Made by a program: the position numbers and the translations under genes
Shown: piece by piece, positions 35,233 through 45,218 of the stretch
Position numbering within the stretch: the first letter of the stretch is position 1
Layout of the letters: the number at the start of each line of letters is the position of its first letter
Source: Mangrovimonas aestuarii
GTDB taxonomy: Bacteria > Bacteroidota > Bacteroidia > Flavobacteriales > Flavobacteriaceae
Assembly: GCF_028767185.1 (NCBI RefSeq)
Contig: NZ_JARACK010000005.1
Location: 1-64,000 of the forward strand
Direction: 5' to 3'
Length of the DNA: 64,000 nt
The notes under the pieces: generated by a model
Database searches by the model: none
What the model was told of the DNA's origin: nothing
The model's input: only the letters and a program-made list of their open reading frames with translations

Positions 35233-36786
35233 TCAATTCTTCTTGTCTTCTTGTTTATTTTGTTCAACGGGCTCAGGTTGTTTGAACAAATCCAAAAAGG
35301 CTTCTCCTAAATATTCAATAACATGTGAAGCTATCAAACTTTGATAACCATAATCCTCTACAGCAATATCGGCAGATTTACCGTGTATATATACCCCGAA
35401 CAAAGAAGCTTCCAATGCATTATACCCTTGTGCAATCAACCCCGTAATAATTCCTGTTAAAACGTCTCCCGTCCCTCCTGTAGCCAACCCTGGATTTCCA
35501 GTAACATTTATATAGTACTTATCCCCAGAAACCGTAATGGTATTGGCACCCTTAATAATTATTATTAAATCGTGTTTTTTAGAAAGGGAACTTACCTTAT
35601 CCAACTTATCAAAATCGTCCTTCCACTTTCCTATTAATCGCTCCAATTCTTTTGGATGTGGAGTTAAAACAGTATTTTTTGGTAAGAGCTTAAACCAATC
35701 TTTGTTTTTTGACAATTGGTTTAATCCGTCTGCATCAATTACTAATGGGATTTTATTGCTTTCAAAAAATGAATTCAATGCTGCTTCTGTAGCATCACTA
35801 GTTCCTATTCCCGGTCCTAAACCAATGACAGTAGGTTCAACACTATACCCTATCTTGGTAATCTCCAGTTCTTCATTATCCGTTACTACCATAACCTCTG
35901 GAATTGCAGTTTGAAGGACCTGATAACCACACTTAGGAATAAAAGCCGTTACCAACCCAGACCCCACTTGTAAAGCTGCCCTACTAGCTAGGGTAGCGGC
36001 ACCTATTTTCCCATAACTCCCTCCAATAACTAAACTATGACCAAATGTTCCTTTATGAGAAAACTTATCCCGAGGTCTATAAAAAGTTAACACTTCATTT
36101 TTTCCAATCAAGTTTGCTTGGGTTACTGTTTTTTGTAAAAACTCCCGATCAATACCTATATCCAAAACTTCCCAATTCTGAGTATATTTTGAAGTATCAG
36201 GTAAAAAGAACGCCAATTTCGGTGCTTGAAAACTTAAAGTGTAATTGGCCCAAACTACACCATTCTCATCTTCAGGAACCTTATCAGCATATAATCCAGA
36301 AGGCATATCAATAGCCAATGTAAACGCTTTAGATAACTTAAAATGTTGAAATAATTTTTTAACCCAGTCAGAAGCTGGTCTGTTTAGCCCAATACCAAAA
36401 ATGGCATCAACAATAATATCTTCGGGTTTTATATCTGGAAAATCATCTTCTCCCCCCATTAAAACAGGCCAATCTTTACTAACCTGTTTAATTCTATCGT
36501 AATTGATTAAAAAATCCTTGCTTCGTTTATCACTATAATTTACAATATATGTTTTCACATTATAGCCATGGGTAATTAGGTGTCTTGATAACACCAGTCC
36601 ATCTCCCCCATTATTACCTATTCCGCAAAACACATGAATGGGGATTTGTGTTCCTTGTAATTTGGCGTGCAACCAATTAAAAATCTGAGTTGCCGCCCGC
36701 TCCATCAATTCGGTTGATGAAATACCTTGCTTTTTTGCTGTGAGCTGATCTCCTTCATATATCTGTTCTTTGGAAAATATTTTCAT
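35233..36786 (-). CDS. nnr: Bifunctional NAD(P)HX epimerase/ADP-dependent dehydratase
   Basis: This 517-aa repair enzyme restores hydrated NAD(P)H. The N-terminal YjeF_N epimerase spans about 1-215, with the GIGNNGGDGLVLSRHL nucleotide loop. The C-terminal ADP-dependent dehydratase spans about 225-500, with GLGPGIG and the catalytic Asp in GGTGDVLTGI. Both halves look complete. It is a single gene on the minus strand. Confidence 0.94.
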   Translation of the reverse strand: MKIFSKEQIYEGDQLTAKKQGISSTELMERAATQIFNWLHAKLQGTQIPIHVFCGIGNNGGDGLVLSRHLITHGYNVKTYIVNYSDKRSKDFLINYDRIKQVSKDWPVLMGGEDDFPDIKPEDIIVDAIFGIGLNRPASDWVKKLFQHFKLSKAFTLAIDMPSGLYADKVPEDENGVVWANYTLSFQAPKLAFFLPDTSKYTQNWEVLDIGIDREFLQKTVTQANLIGKNEVLTFYRPRDKFSHKGTFGHSLVIGGSYGKIGAATLASRAALQVGSGLVTAFIPKCGYQVLQTAIPEVMVVTDNEELEITKIGYSVEPTVIGLGPGIGTSDATEAALNSFFESNKIPLVIDADGLNQLSKNKDWFKLLPKNTVLTPHPKELERLIGKWKDDFDKLDKVSSLSKKHDLIIIIKGANTITVSGDKYYINVTGNPGLATGGTGDVLTGIITGLIAQGYNALEASLFGVYIHGKSADIAVEDYGYQSLIASHVIEYLGEAFLDLFKQPEPVEQNKQEDKKN

Positions 36787-36913
36787 TACTATTTTTATGA
36801 TTTTTGATTACCCTTAAAATTAGTATAAAAAGTGGGGATTACCGTATTTATTTGTATGATTACAATGAAGCTAAATCCACTGTATTATGCCTGCCCAACT
36901 CAATAATTTTAGG

Positions 36914-36921
36914 TACATTTG
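36914..36921 (+). promoter_or_regulatory. -7 promoter element for gcvT
   Basis: TACATTTG matches TAnnTTTG. It lies 28 bp before the ATG at 36949, which argues against the in-frame ATG at 36919 inside the element. Confidence 0.5.
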
Positions 36922-36948
36922 CGCAACTCTAATTATCAAAACAAAACA

Positions 36949-38031
36949 ATGAAAAATACAGCTTTAACTGATACACATATCGCTTTAGGAGCTAAAATGG
37001 TTCCTTTTGCAGGATACAACATGCCAGTACAATATGAAGGGGTTAACATCGAACACGAAACAGTAAGAAATGCCGTTGGAGTTTTTGATGTAAGCCATAT
37101 GGGAGAATTTTTTATTGAAGGGCCTCATGCTTTAGAATTAATTCAAAAGGTATGTAGTAATGATGCTTCAAAACTCACTGTAGGAAAGGCTCAGTATAGC
37201 TGTTTGCCAAATGATAATGGAGGGGTTGTAGACGATTTAATTGTTTACAGAATGGCTGAAGAAACTTATTTGTTGGTTGTAAATGCCAGTAATATTGAAA
37301 AAGACTGGAACTGGATTTCATCTAAAAACGATGTTGGTGCCGAAATGAAAAATTTATCGGATGAATATTCGTTATTAGCTATACAAGGTCCAAAAGCTGT
37401 TGAAGCTATGCAATCGCTTTCAAGCCATGATTTGGGAGCCATTAAGTTTTACAACTTCGTAGTAGGCGATTTTGCAGGGTTTGACGACATCATTATCTCA
37501 GCAACTGGATATACCGGAAGTGGTGGATTTGAAATTTATTGTAAAAATGATCAAGTTCAAACCGTTTGGGATAAAGTTCTTGAAGCTGGTGCTGATTTTG
37601 GTATTAAACCTATTGGTTTAGCCGCTCGTGATACGCTGCGTTTGGAAATGGGTTACTGCCTATATGGAAATGATATAGATGATACTACATCTCCAATTGA
37701 AGCTGGATTAGGATGGATTACCAAATTCACTAAGCCATTCACTAATCACGAAGCTCTAAAAGCAGAAAAAGAAGCTGGACCAAGCAGAAAATTAGTTGCT
37801 TTTGAGGTTGAAGGGAAAGGTATTCCTCGTCAAGGATACGAAATCGTTAACGGAGAAGGTGAAGTAATAGGTAATGTAACCTCTGGAACCATGTCACCAT
37901 CAATGGGTAAAGGTATTGGTCTAGGTTATGTGCCAACAGAACTAAGTTCAGTAGATAGTAAAATAAACATCCAAATACGTAAAAAGGTTATTCCTGCTAC
38001 CGTAGTTAAATTGCCTTTTTACAAAAGCTAG
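36949..38031 (+). CDS. gcvT: Glycine cleavage system T protein (aminomethyltransferase)
   Basis: This 360-aa enzyme moves the aminomethyl carbon from lipoylated GcvH to tetrahydrofolate. Folate-binding and T-protein signatures are visible ([50 protein letters not shown]). The start at 36949 is chosen because the upstream ATG (36919) lies within the -7 element. The gcvH and gcvP genes are not nearby. The epimerase-like gene follows after 24 bp. Confidence 0.94.
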   Translation: MKNTALTDTHIALGAKMVPFAGYNMPVQYEGVNIEHETVRNAVGVFDVSHMGEFFIEGPHALELIQKVCSNDASKLTVGKAQYSCLPNDNGGVVDDLIVYRMAEETYLLVVNASNIEKDWNWISSKNDVGAEMKNLSDEYSLLAIQGPKAVEAMQSLSSHDLGAIKFYNFVVGDFAGFDDIIISATGYTGSGGFEIYCKNDQVQTVWDKVLEAGADFGIKPIGLAARDTLRLEMGYCLYGNDIDDTTSPIEAGLGWITKFTKPFTNHEALKAEKEAGPSRKLVAFEVEGKGIPRQGYEIVNGEGEVIGNVTSGTMSPSMGKGIGLGYVPTELSSVDSKINIQIRKKVIPATVVKLPFYKS

Positions 38032-38055
38032 TAATAGCTTGGGTGAAAGGTAATA

Positions 38056-38883
38056 ATGAAAGAGAGCTGTAAACATAAAATATTAATAATAGGAGCAAGT
38101 GGCTTTTTAGGGGGATCCCTTTACAAAGAACTTTGCTCCTATTTTAATACATATGGCACCTACTCTACTGCTACAAGAGCATTAAAGTATAACCAACACT
38201 TCTACTACTATAATCATCAAGAAGATGACATTCACCCTATTTTAGAGAAAGTACGACCAAGCATTATTATATCAGCCATTCGCGGTAATTTTGCTACCCA
38301 ACTAACCGCCCACCAACATATTGTAGAGTATATTAAAAGTCATCGCTGTAAGTTACTGTTTTTATCATCTGCCAACGTTTTTGATGCCTATAGTAAATAC
38401 CCCAGTTACGAATATGACAAAACCCTAAGCCATAGCGTTTATGGGCATTTCAAAGTGAAAATTGAGAATATGCTCATGCGATTACAGCGACATAAATGGG
38501 CTATTTTACGATTGCCAATGGTTTTTGGTAAATCCTCTCCACGTATTGAAGAATTAAAAATGTTTCTAGATGAAGGAGAACCTATTGAAGTTTTTCCAAA
38601 CTTGATAATGAACGTTACAACAGACTCAAAACTGAGTCAGCAGGTTCATTATATTATTAATCGTAATTGCTCCGGAATTTATCACTTAGGAAGTGAAGAC
38701 CTTGTGCACCATGACGATTTTACAAAGGAACTGATTGCTGGGTTAGGCAATAAAAAACCAATTTATAAACAGGTTTATACAACAAACGATGAGCGGTACC
38801 TCGCTGTATTGCCAAAAGATAATCGCCTACCAAAACATCTACAGTTAAAAAGCGACGAAATAGTTTCTGAATTGGCACTTTAA
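38056..38883 (+). CDS. NAD-dependent epimerase/RmlD-like reductase
   Basis: This 275-aa Rossmann-fold protein carries the nucleotide loop GASGFLGG at 13-20 and a YxxxK catalytic pair (SVYGHFKVK, about 135-139), as in extended short-chain dehydrogenases of the RmlD/epimerase group. The substrate is unknown; a sugar nucleotide is the family expectation. It follows gcvT by 24 bp and is followed closely by the PCD gene, so all three may share a transcript. Confidence 0.8.
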   Translation: MKESCKHKILIIGASGFLGGSLYKELCSYFNTYGTYSTATRALKYNQHFYYYNHQEDDIHPILEKVRPSIIISAIRGNFATQLTAHQHIVEYIKSHRCKLLFLSSANVFDAYSKYPSYEYDKTLSHSVYGHFKVKIENMLMRLQRHKWAILRLPMVFGKSSPRIEELKMFLDEGEPIEVFPNLIMNVTTDSKLSQQVHYIINRNCSGIYHLGSEDLVHHDDFTKELIAGLGNKKPIYKQVYTTNDERYLAVLPKDNRLPKHLQLKSDEIVSELAL

Positions 38884-38946
38884 ACTTTGCCATTAAACTC
38901 AATTATGGTTACATTTAAGGGTAATAATTCTAAATCTATTCATACC

Positions 38947-39237
38947 ATGAAACGACTATCGGAAGAAGACATTGAAAAAAGATTGTTAAAGCTACCTGAT
39001 TGGGAATATTTCGATAATGCTATCCATGCAGAATTTGAGTTCGACAATTTCAAGGATTGCTTTAGCGCAATGAGTCGAATTGCTTTTGAGTGCGAAGCGC
39101 TTAACCATCACCCCAATTGGTCTAATGTATACAACGTATTAAACATAACCATTTACACTCACGATGCTGGAGGTGTAACTGAAAAGGACTTTAAACTTGC
39201 CGAGGCTATTGAAGCTATTGTTGAAGTTCAGGAGTAA
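38947..39237 (+). CDS. 4a-hydroxytetrahydrobiopterin dehydratase (PCD)
   Basis: A protein of about 96 aa from the ATG at 38947 (MKRLSEEDI). In-frame upstream ATGs at 38887 and 38905 would add a non-conserved extension. The family signature ALNHHPNW ... TIYTHDAGGVTEKDF is complete, including the HH pair that handles the pterin. It recycles carbinolamine for aromatic amino-acid hydroxylases. No phenylalanine hydroxylase is nearby. Confidence 0.9.
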   Translation: MKRLSEEDIEKRLLKLPDWEYFDNAIHAEFEFDNFKDCFSAMSRIAFECEALNHHPNWSNVYNVLNITIYTHDAGGVTEKDFKLAEAIEAIVEVQE

Positions 39238-39293
39238 TCCTTTCCGTATAATTATTTTTTATTACTTTTCGCAACTAAACCAAATTTCATTTA

Positions 39294-41354
39294 ATGAAGC
39301 TTAACTTCAGTTGCGTTTTCGTATCTTTTTTATTTCTATTTAAGGCTCAATCTCAAGATAGAAGTCTGTTTTGCAACCAAGTTGATGCCTTGACCAAACT
39401 TGTTGCCACATCACATTTCAAGCCAAAGCCCATAGATGATACCATGTCGGTTTCTGTTTATAAACTATTCCTAGAAGGAATAGATGACAATAATCGATTT
39501 TTAACAGAAGAAGATCTAAAAAAACTTGGCAAAGATTCCCTTTTGCTTGACGATTATATTCAAAACAAATCCTGTGATTTTATAAATCCATACATCACGA
39601 CTTTATCTGCTCGAATAGAATATTCACAAAATGTTCTAAAACAACTTGAAACGGAAACATTAAACTATAGTGGTAAAGACACTATTTACTTCTACTCTAA
39701 GGATGTTGTTAAGTATTTGAGGAATGAAAACGACATTAAACGGTATTGGAACAAAAAAATACGATACGAAATACTTTCGAAAATTGTTGAAATTGACTCA
39801 AGTTTAAATCAATTACAAAAGGACTTTAAAACACTTGAAAGAAAAATAAAGCCTCAAATCATCCAGAAGCAAATTTGCGTACTCAATGAATTGATGAACC
39901 AAAATGGAGGTATTTCTGAATTTGTTGAGGAAGCTTTATTAAACGCTTACGTTAAATACCAAGACCCACATTCTACTTTTTTTAATCCTACCGATAAAAC
40001 TATATATGAAAATTATCTCTCTAACGATCAATTATCTTTCGGAATAACTACAGACAAAAACAACTCAGGAGAAATTGTAGTAAGCTACATTAGCCCCGGA
40101 AGTCCAGCTTTTAATAACGGTAATATAGAAATAAATGACGTTATTAAATCTCTTCAATCCGAAAACGATACATTAGAGACCTATTGTGTCTCTAATGCAG
40201 ATGTACAAGGATTTATGAGTAATAATGATCATAATTCAGTAACATTTACACTTCAAAAGAAAAACGGAACATTAGCTGCCATAGAGCTTACAAAAACTTT
40301 AAGCAAAGTAGAAGACAATACAATTGATGGTTACATAATAGGTGATGAAGAGCGTTTTGGATATATTGAAATTCCTTTATTCTATACAGATTTTGAGTCT
40401 CCCAATGGTTTAGGTGTTGCCAACGATGTTGCCAAACAAATCTATAAATTAGAAAAGGACAATATTGATGGCTTGATTTTGGATTTAAGATTCAATGCTG
40501 GAGGATCGATGAAAGAAGCCGCCGATCTAGTTGGAATGTTCATAAACAAAGGACCTCTGTCCATTTTAAAATATAGTGACGGGGAAACCTTTACTATGAG
40601 AGATTCAAACCGCGGTACAGTTTTCAATAAACCCTTAATTATTTTAACAAACAACTATAGCGCTTCAGCTTCGGAGTTTTTTGCAGCCGCTATGCAAGAT
40701 TATAACCGAGCAATTCTTGTAGGTAGCTCTACTTTTGGAAAATCAACAGCTCAAGTTATTCTTCCTCTTGATGACGCAGAAACTCTAGGCTATTCTAAAT
40801 TAACCGTTGAGAAATTCTATCGGGTTACAGGTAAAAGCCATCAGGGGAATGGTGTAACTCCTGATATTATTCTACCTTCTATTTATGACGGGTTTAGTGA
40901 AAAAGAAAATGCTAAACGCTATGCATTAGTTGCCGACACCATAGATATTACTTTAACTCCAATTCCATATGCTCCTCTTCCATTAGAAGTATTGAGAACT
41001 CAAAATAAAACAAGACTTAAAGTTAATAATCAATTTAAAACCATAGAGAAGTTCAATCATGATTTAGTGGAAAACTATATCAATAAAAACATTGAATACA
41101 CGTTAACTTTAGAGAATGTATTTAACGATCACCATTCTTATAATCAAATATGGCAATCACTAGAGAAAAGCAATGATTCTCTAAAACCGCTCTGCAAAGT
41201 CAAAAATACCAGAGCAATGGATGAACTTTTAAAATACGACCTTGTAAGACAGGAAGAAAACCAAATAATTTTGGAAGTTATATCGAAAGACATTTACATC
41301 AATGAGTCTAAGGAAATCCTTCACGATTACATTCAATTATTAAACAACTATTAA
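39294..41354 (+). CDS. Tail-specific protease (S41 family, Prc/Tsp-like)
   Basis: This 686-aa protein has a signal peptide (cleavage after AQSQ, about residue 21), a TSP N-terminal helical domain (about 30-215), a PDZ domain (about 235-335) and an S41 catalytic core. The serine is in NNYSASASEFF (S456 or S458 by the Tsp pattern) and the lysine is K483 (FGKST). It degrades periplasmic proteins from their C-termini. The next gene starts 23 bp after it and is probably co-transcribed. Confidence 0.92.
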   Translation: MKLNFSCVFVSFLFLFKAQSQDRSLFCNQVDALTKLVATSHFKPKPIDDTMSVSVYKLFLEGIDDNNRFLTEEDLKKLGKDSLLLDDYIQNKSCDFINPYITTLSARIEYSQNVLKQLETETLNYSGKDTIYFYSKDVVKYLRNENDIKRYWNKKIRYEILSKIVEIDSSLNQLQKDFKTLERKIKPQIIQKQICVLNELMNQNGGISEFVEEALLNAYVKYQDPHSTFFNPTDKTIYENYLSNDQLSFGITTDKNNSGEIVVSYISPGSPAFNNGNIEINDVIKSLQSENDTLETYCVSNADVQGFMSNNDHNSVTFTLQKKNGTLAAIELTKTLSKVEDNTIDGYIIGDEERFGYIEIPLFYTDFESPNGLGVANDVAKQIYKLEKDNIDGLILDLRFNAGGSMKEAADLVGMFINKGPLSILKYSDGETFTMRDSNRGTVFNKPLIILTNNYSASASEFFAAAMQDYNRAILVGSSTFGKSTAQVILPLDDAETLGYSKLTVEKFYRVTGKSHQGNGVTPDIILPSIYDGFSEKENAKRYALVADTIDITLTPIPYAPLPLEVLRTQNKTRLKVNNQFKTIEKFNHDLVENYINKNIEYTLTLENVFNDHHSYNQIWQSLEKSNDSLKPLCKVKNTRAMDELLKYDLVRQEENQIILEVISKDIYINESKEILHDYIQLLNNY

Positions 41355-41376
41355 AACACAAATTATATAACCAAAA

Positions 41377-42414
41377 ATGAAAAAATTAATTTTAGTTGCG
41401 GGGTTTGCCTGCTTGTTACTAAACACTCACCGTGTATTTTCCCAAAGTTTTAAAAATGCCAATGAATATTTAGAATTTGTATCAGAAGAACACGAAAATA
41501 TTTCAAAAAGCATGTGGAAATATACCAAAGCGGTAGCCCATAACAAAAGTGACCGAAGCATAAATAACAAACGTGAAACCCTTATTAAAACTGTAGAACG
41601 TTCCATTAAAAAGATTGAGAAAGCAGATGGTTATGATGGTAATGAGTTTAAAAATCAGGTTCTAGATCATTTAAAGTTCAATGAAAGTCTTTTAAAAGAG
41701 GATTATGCCAAGATTATAGACATGAAAGCTGTAGCAGAACAATCTTACGACTTAATGGAAGCCTATATCATTGCGCAAGAGATGACAGATAAAAAAATGG
41801 AAGAAGCTCAAGAGACTTACGAAAGAAATTTCCATGCCTTTGCAGATAAACACAACATTGAAATTATTGAGAATGAAACCGATCTTGCCAAGAAAATGGA
41901 AACCTCAAATGCGGTATTCAAATATTATAACAAACTTTATCTTATCTACTTTAAGGTATATGTTAATGAAATATACCTTATGGATGCTTTAAACATTAGC
42001 GACATATCTGCTATTCAGCAAAGCACCAATGCCCTTAGTACAAGTGCCAAGGAGGGTCTGTTAGAATTACAAAAAGTAGCACCATATAACAACGATAAAT
42101 CTCTAATTGAAGCTACTAAAAAAGCTTTTGAATTCTACATAGACGAAGCAGACAATAAAATGCCTATTCTTTTGGACTTCTTAATGCTTAGTGAAAATTT
42201 CCAGGCTATTAATGAGTCTTTACAAAACACGCCAGAAAATAAGCGTACAAAGGAACAGGTAGCCGATTACAACAAAAAAGTAAACGAAGTTAACAAAGGG
42301 GTTAACACATTTAATAAAACCAATTCTCAGTTAAACGCAAAACGTCAGGAAATGCTTAATAATTTGAATGCAGCCAACGAGAAATTTTTAGATAAACACA
42401 TTCCTAACGACTAA
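41377..42414 (+). CDS. LIC11966-family secreted surface protein
   Basis: This 345-aa protein has a signal peptide (about 1-23, ending FSQ) followed by an almost entirely alpha-helical, charged domain (NANEYLEFVSEEHENIS ... NKRETLIKTVERSIKKI). This matches the Bacteroidota/Leptospira LIC11966 family, whose function is unknown. It lies 23 bp downstream of the tail-specific protease gene. Confidence 0.7.
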   Translation: MKKLILVAGFACLLLNTHRVFSQSFKNANEYLEFVSEEHENISKSMWKYTKAVAHNKSDRSINNKRETLIKTVERSIKKIEKADGYDGNEFKNQVLDHLKFNESLLKEDYAKIIDMKAVAEQSYDLMEAYIIAQEMTDKKMEEAQETYERNFHAFADKHNIEIIENETDLAKKMETSNAVFKYYNKLYLIYFKVYVNEIYLMDALNISDISAIQQSTNALSTSAKEGLLELQKVAPYNNDKSLIEATKKAFEFYIDEADNKMPILLDFLMLSENFQAINESLQNTPENKRTKEQVADYNKKVNEVNKGVNTFNKTNSQLNAKRQEMLNNLNAANEKFLDKHIPND

Positions 42415-42425
42415 AAGGAATTTTT

Positions 42426-42433
42426 TAAATTTG
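42426..42433 (+). promoter_or_regulatory. -7 promoter element for yebC-family gene
   Basis: TAAATTTG matches TAnnTTTG, 37 bp before the ATG. No clear -33 is visible. Confidence 0.4.
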
Positions 42434-42470
42434 TTGAGAATTTTAACAGACAAGTAAAAACATTATATTT

Positions 42471-43181
42471 ATGGGAAGAGCTTTTGAATTTCGTAAAGCA
42501 CGAAAAATGAAGCGTTGGTCAGCAATGAGCAAGGCCTTTACACGCATTGGTAAGGATATAGTAATGGCAGTAAAGGAAGGAGGCCCCGACCCAGATAACA
42601 ATGCACGTTTAAGGGCTGTAATACAGAATGCTAAGGCTGTTAACATGCCCAAAGACAATGTTGAACGTGCCATAAAACGTGCTTCTGATAAAAATCAAGG
42701 AGACTATAAAGAAGTAATTTTTGAAGGATATGGCCCTCATGGAATTGCCGTACTAGTTGAAACTGCAACCGACAACAATACACGTACAGTTGCGAATATT
42801 AGGAGCTATTTCAACAAATGTGACGGAAGTTTAGGTACTTCTGGCTCGGTTGTCTTTATGTTCGATCACACTTGTAACTTCCGTATTAACGGAGATGGTT
42901 TAGACGCTGAAGAACTTGAACTTGAAATGATAGATTTTGGAGCCGAAGAGGTTTTTGTTGATGATGATGGCATTCTTATTTATGCTCCTTTTGAAAGCTT
43001 TGGAGCTATTCAAGCAGAATTGGAATCGAGAGGTATTGAAATTTTATCCTCTGGATTCGAGCGCATACCTCAAGTCACAAAAGAGCTAACAGAAGAACAA
43101 CAAGCTGATGTTGAAAAGCTTCTTGAAAAGATTGAGGAGGATGATGACGTTCAAAATGTTTACCACACCATGCAAGAGTAA
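42471..43181 (+). CDS. YebC/PmpR-family translation or transcription regulator
   Basis: This 236-aa protein has a basic N-terminus (MGRAFEFRKARKMKRWSAMSK) and the conserved NMPKDNVERAIKRA, YEGYGPHG-type and FFNKCDGSLG-like segments of the YebC/TACO1 family. Older work calls these DNA-binding regulators; newer work on some members shows they relieve ribosome stalling. It is a single gene with a terminator after it. Confidence 0.92.
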   Translation: MGRAFEFRKARKMKRWSAMSKAFTRIGKDIVMAVKEGGPDPDNNARLRAVIQNAKAVNMPKDNVERAIKRASDKNQGDYKEVIFEGYGPHGIAVLVETATDNNTRTVANIRSYFNKCDGSLGTSGSVVFMFDHTCNFRINGDGLDAEELELEMIDFGAEEVFVDDDGILIYAPFESFGAIQAELESRGIEILSSGFERIPQVTKELTEEQQADVEKLLEKIEEDDDVQNVYHTMQE

Positions 43182-43193
43182 CAATCAATAATA

Positions 43194-43230
43194 GCGGCGG
43201 ATTCGAGAGTTTCTGCCGTTTTTCTTTTCT
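43194..43230 (+). terminator. Terminator after yebC-family gene
   Basis: GGCGGA (43196-43201) pairs with TCTGCC (43212-43217) and is followed by GTTTTTCTTTT. Confidence 0.7.
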
Positions 43231-43421
43231 ACCTTTATATCATTAACTCTTTATAGTAATACATATCGGTATTATTTAATAACCAGTAGCTACTCATACT
43301 TTATCTACCATATCATTAAATGTAATTAAAATCAAAGGAGTTATATTTTCTATGTACTTGAAACTTGAAAAGAATATAAAGATCTTGTTATTCCCTAAAC
43401 ATATATCTGAATTAAAATAAA

Positions 43422-43468
43422 AAAAGCTACTTCAACAAACCAAAAAGGTACTGAAGTAGCTTTTCAAG
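43422..43468. other. Orphan 13-bp hairpin in a 500-bp gene-free gap
   Basis: AAAAGCTACTTCA (43422-43434) pairs perfectly with TGAAGTAGCTTTT (43452-43464) around a 17-nt loop. The shape is that of a terminator, but it lies about 240 bp beyond yebC and 225 bp short of the minus-strand gene. It could end a small RNA, or serve the long 3' end of the formylglycine-enzyme transcript. The rest of 43231-43689 shows nothing I can name. Confidence 0.5.
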
Positions 43469-43689
43469 GGGTAGAGCGTAATGTTTCTTTTTAGGGACAG
43501 AGGCTGTTTACTTTATGTTTCACTAAACTCTATACAAATTTAACAAACATCACTCTAAAATCCCAACAAAAACACCTTTAAACCGCATTTTTATCTGATT
43601 ATTAACATTTATAGTAAGGTATTTCTTAGCAAAAGGTGAACTATTATTTTAAAATTTTACAAGTTAGAAGTTACAATTGTGTAATTATA

Positions 43690-44847
43690 TTATTTAACAT
43701 CCTTTACACACCTAAAGCCAACGTGGTTCAAGCTTGAAGTTACTTCTAAAGGCATTCTGGCCGAAACTCTATAACTGGCGCAGTAAGAATCATTACATAA
43801 AAAAGATCCGCCTCTAAGTGTTTTAAATTGCTCATACTGATTGGGCGGATTATAGCTTCTTGTTGGTCCAATGGGATTCATTAAAGTTTCGGAAGCATTT
43901 ATCCTCTTATAATATTCGACATCAAACCAATCGGTACAGATCTCCCAAACATTACCTGCCATGTCATAAAGTCCATATCCATTAGGTTCATAAGATTCTA
44001 CAGGAGCTGTATAGCGAAACCCATCGGCTTCGGTATTATCATAAGGAAACTTTCCTGTCCAATAATTACATTTAGGATCGCCAACTTCAACATGTTCATC
44101 ACCCCAAGGATATTTACTATGTTCTAAACCTCCTCTGGAGGCCCACTCCCACTCAGCCTCTGTAGGCAATCGTTTGCCTGCCCATGTGGCATAAGCTTTA
44201 GCATCTTCAATACTAACCTGCACTACCGGGTGGTTGTCCATTCCCTCAATACTACTATCTGGTCCAAACGGATGCTTCCAATTGGCTCCAGTAACCCAAC
44301 GCCACCATTGAGAAAAATCGTTTAAAGGGACTGGACCTGACGTAGGTGTAAATACCAATGAACCCGCTTTTAATGAGCTATCTGCAGGTTTTGGTGTATT
44401 GGGTGGCAACTGTTTTTTTAATTCTTCCCAATCCACATCGCGTTCTGCAGAAGTAATATAACCTGTTTCCTTTACAAATTCAGCAAATTGAGCATTAGTA
44501 ACTTCATGAGTATCCATATAAAATGCCGATACTTGTACCGGATGCTTTGGAAATTCTCTATCTAAAGCCAATTTATCTGGTTCTCCACCCATCATAAACT
44601 CCCCCTCTGGTATAAAAACCATACCCTTTGGTTCATTTTTATTCGACGCATTCAAAATCATACTACGCTTACTTAATCCACTCCCACAAGCTCCTTTGGC
44701 TGTAATCAAACTATCTTTTCTGTCTTCTGCCATCGATTGATCTAATTGATTCGCGCTTTCTTTCTCATTTAATTGATTACAGGACAGTACCAAAAAAACC
44801 AACAAAACAACAGAACTCAGGCTAAAAATTGAAGCTGTTTTTCTCAT
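43690..44847 (-). CDS. Formylglycine-generating enzyme (SUMF1 family), lipoprotein
   Basis: This 385-aa protein has a lipoprotein signal with the lipobox Cys at about 23 (VLSCNQ). The FGE-sulfatase domain covers about 72-383. Unlike many relatives with this fold, it keeps both catalytic cysteines, C351 and C356 (GGSFLCNDSYCASYRVSARM), at the places of the human SUMF1 pair. It should therefore convert a sulfatase Cys to formylglycine, outside the cytoplasm given the lipoprotein signal. It is divergent from an arylsulfatase gene that carries a Cys-type site. The 44848-45218 gap between them shows no clear promoter motif. Confidence 0.88.
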   Translation of the reverse strand: MRKTASIFSLSSVVLLVFLVLSCNQLNEKESANQLDQSMAEDRKDSLITAKGACGSGLSKRSMILNASNKNEPKGMVFIPEGEFMMGGEPDKLALDREFPKHPVQVSAFYMDTHEVTNAQFAEFVKETGYITSAERDVDWEELKKQLPPNTPKPADSSLKAGSLVFTPTSGPVPLNDFSQWWRWVTGANWKHPFGPDSSIEGMDNHPVVQVSIEDAKAYATWAGKRLPTEAEWEWASRGGLEHSKYPWGDEHVEVGDPKCNYWTGKFPYDNTEADGFRYTAPVESYEPNGYGLYDMAGNVWEICTDWFDVEYYKRINASETLMNPIGPTRSYNPPNQYEQFKTLRGGSFLCNDSYCASYRVSARMPLEVTSSLNHVGFRCVKDVK

Positions 44848-45218
44848 AATTAATGAATTAAGCGATATTCTATGTTATTAAAAATAACCATTTCATCTTA
44901 ATATTTACAATTGAAACATTATGAAAATGAAAACACTATTGTTAAGTAGCTACTTTACTAAGCTCTATTTTTAGCACTGCTACTTAATTATTTAAAAATC
45001 GTTAAAACAAAAATTAATCTAATGGCTTTTATTAATCTATAGATTTTGAATGGTGGAAATGAACTTCATTTATTGATGTCTTAACACTAGATACCATCAT
45101 CATAAACCACAAAACAATTCAACTTAATTAACTGTAATTCAGCGTTTTTAAACTAAACAAACGAATCTCTTTGATTAACTTTAAAAGACATTAATATTTT
45201 AACTTAACCATTAATATT

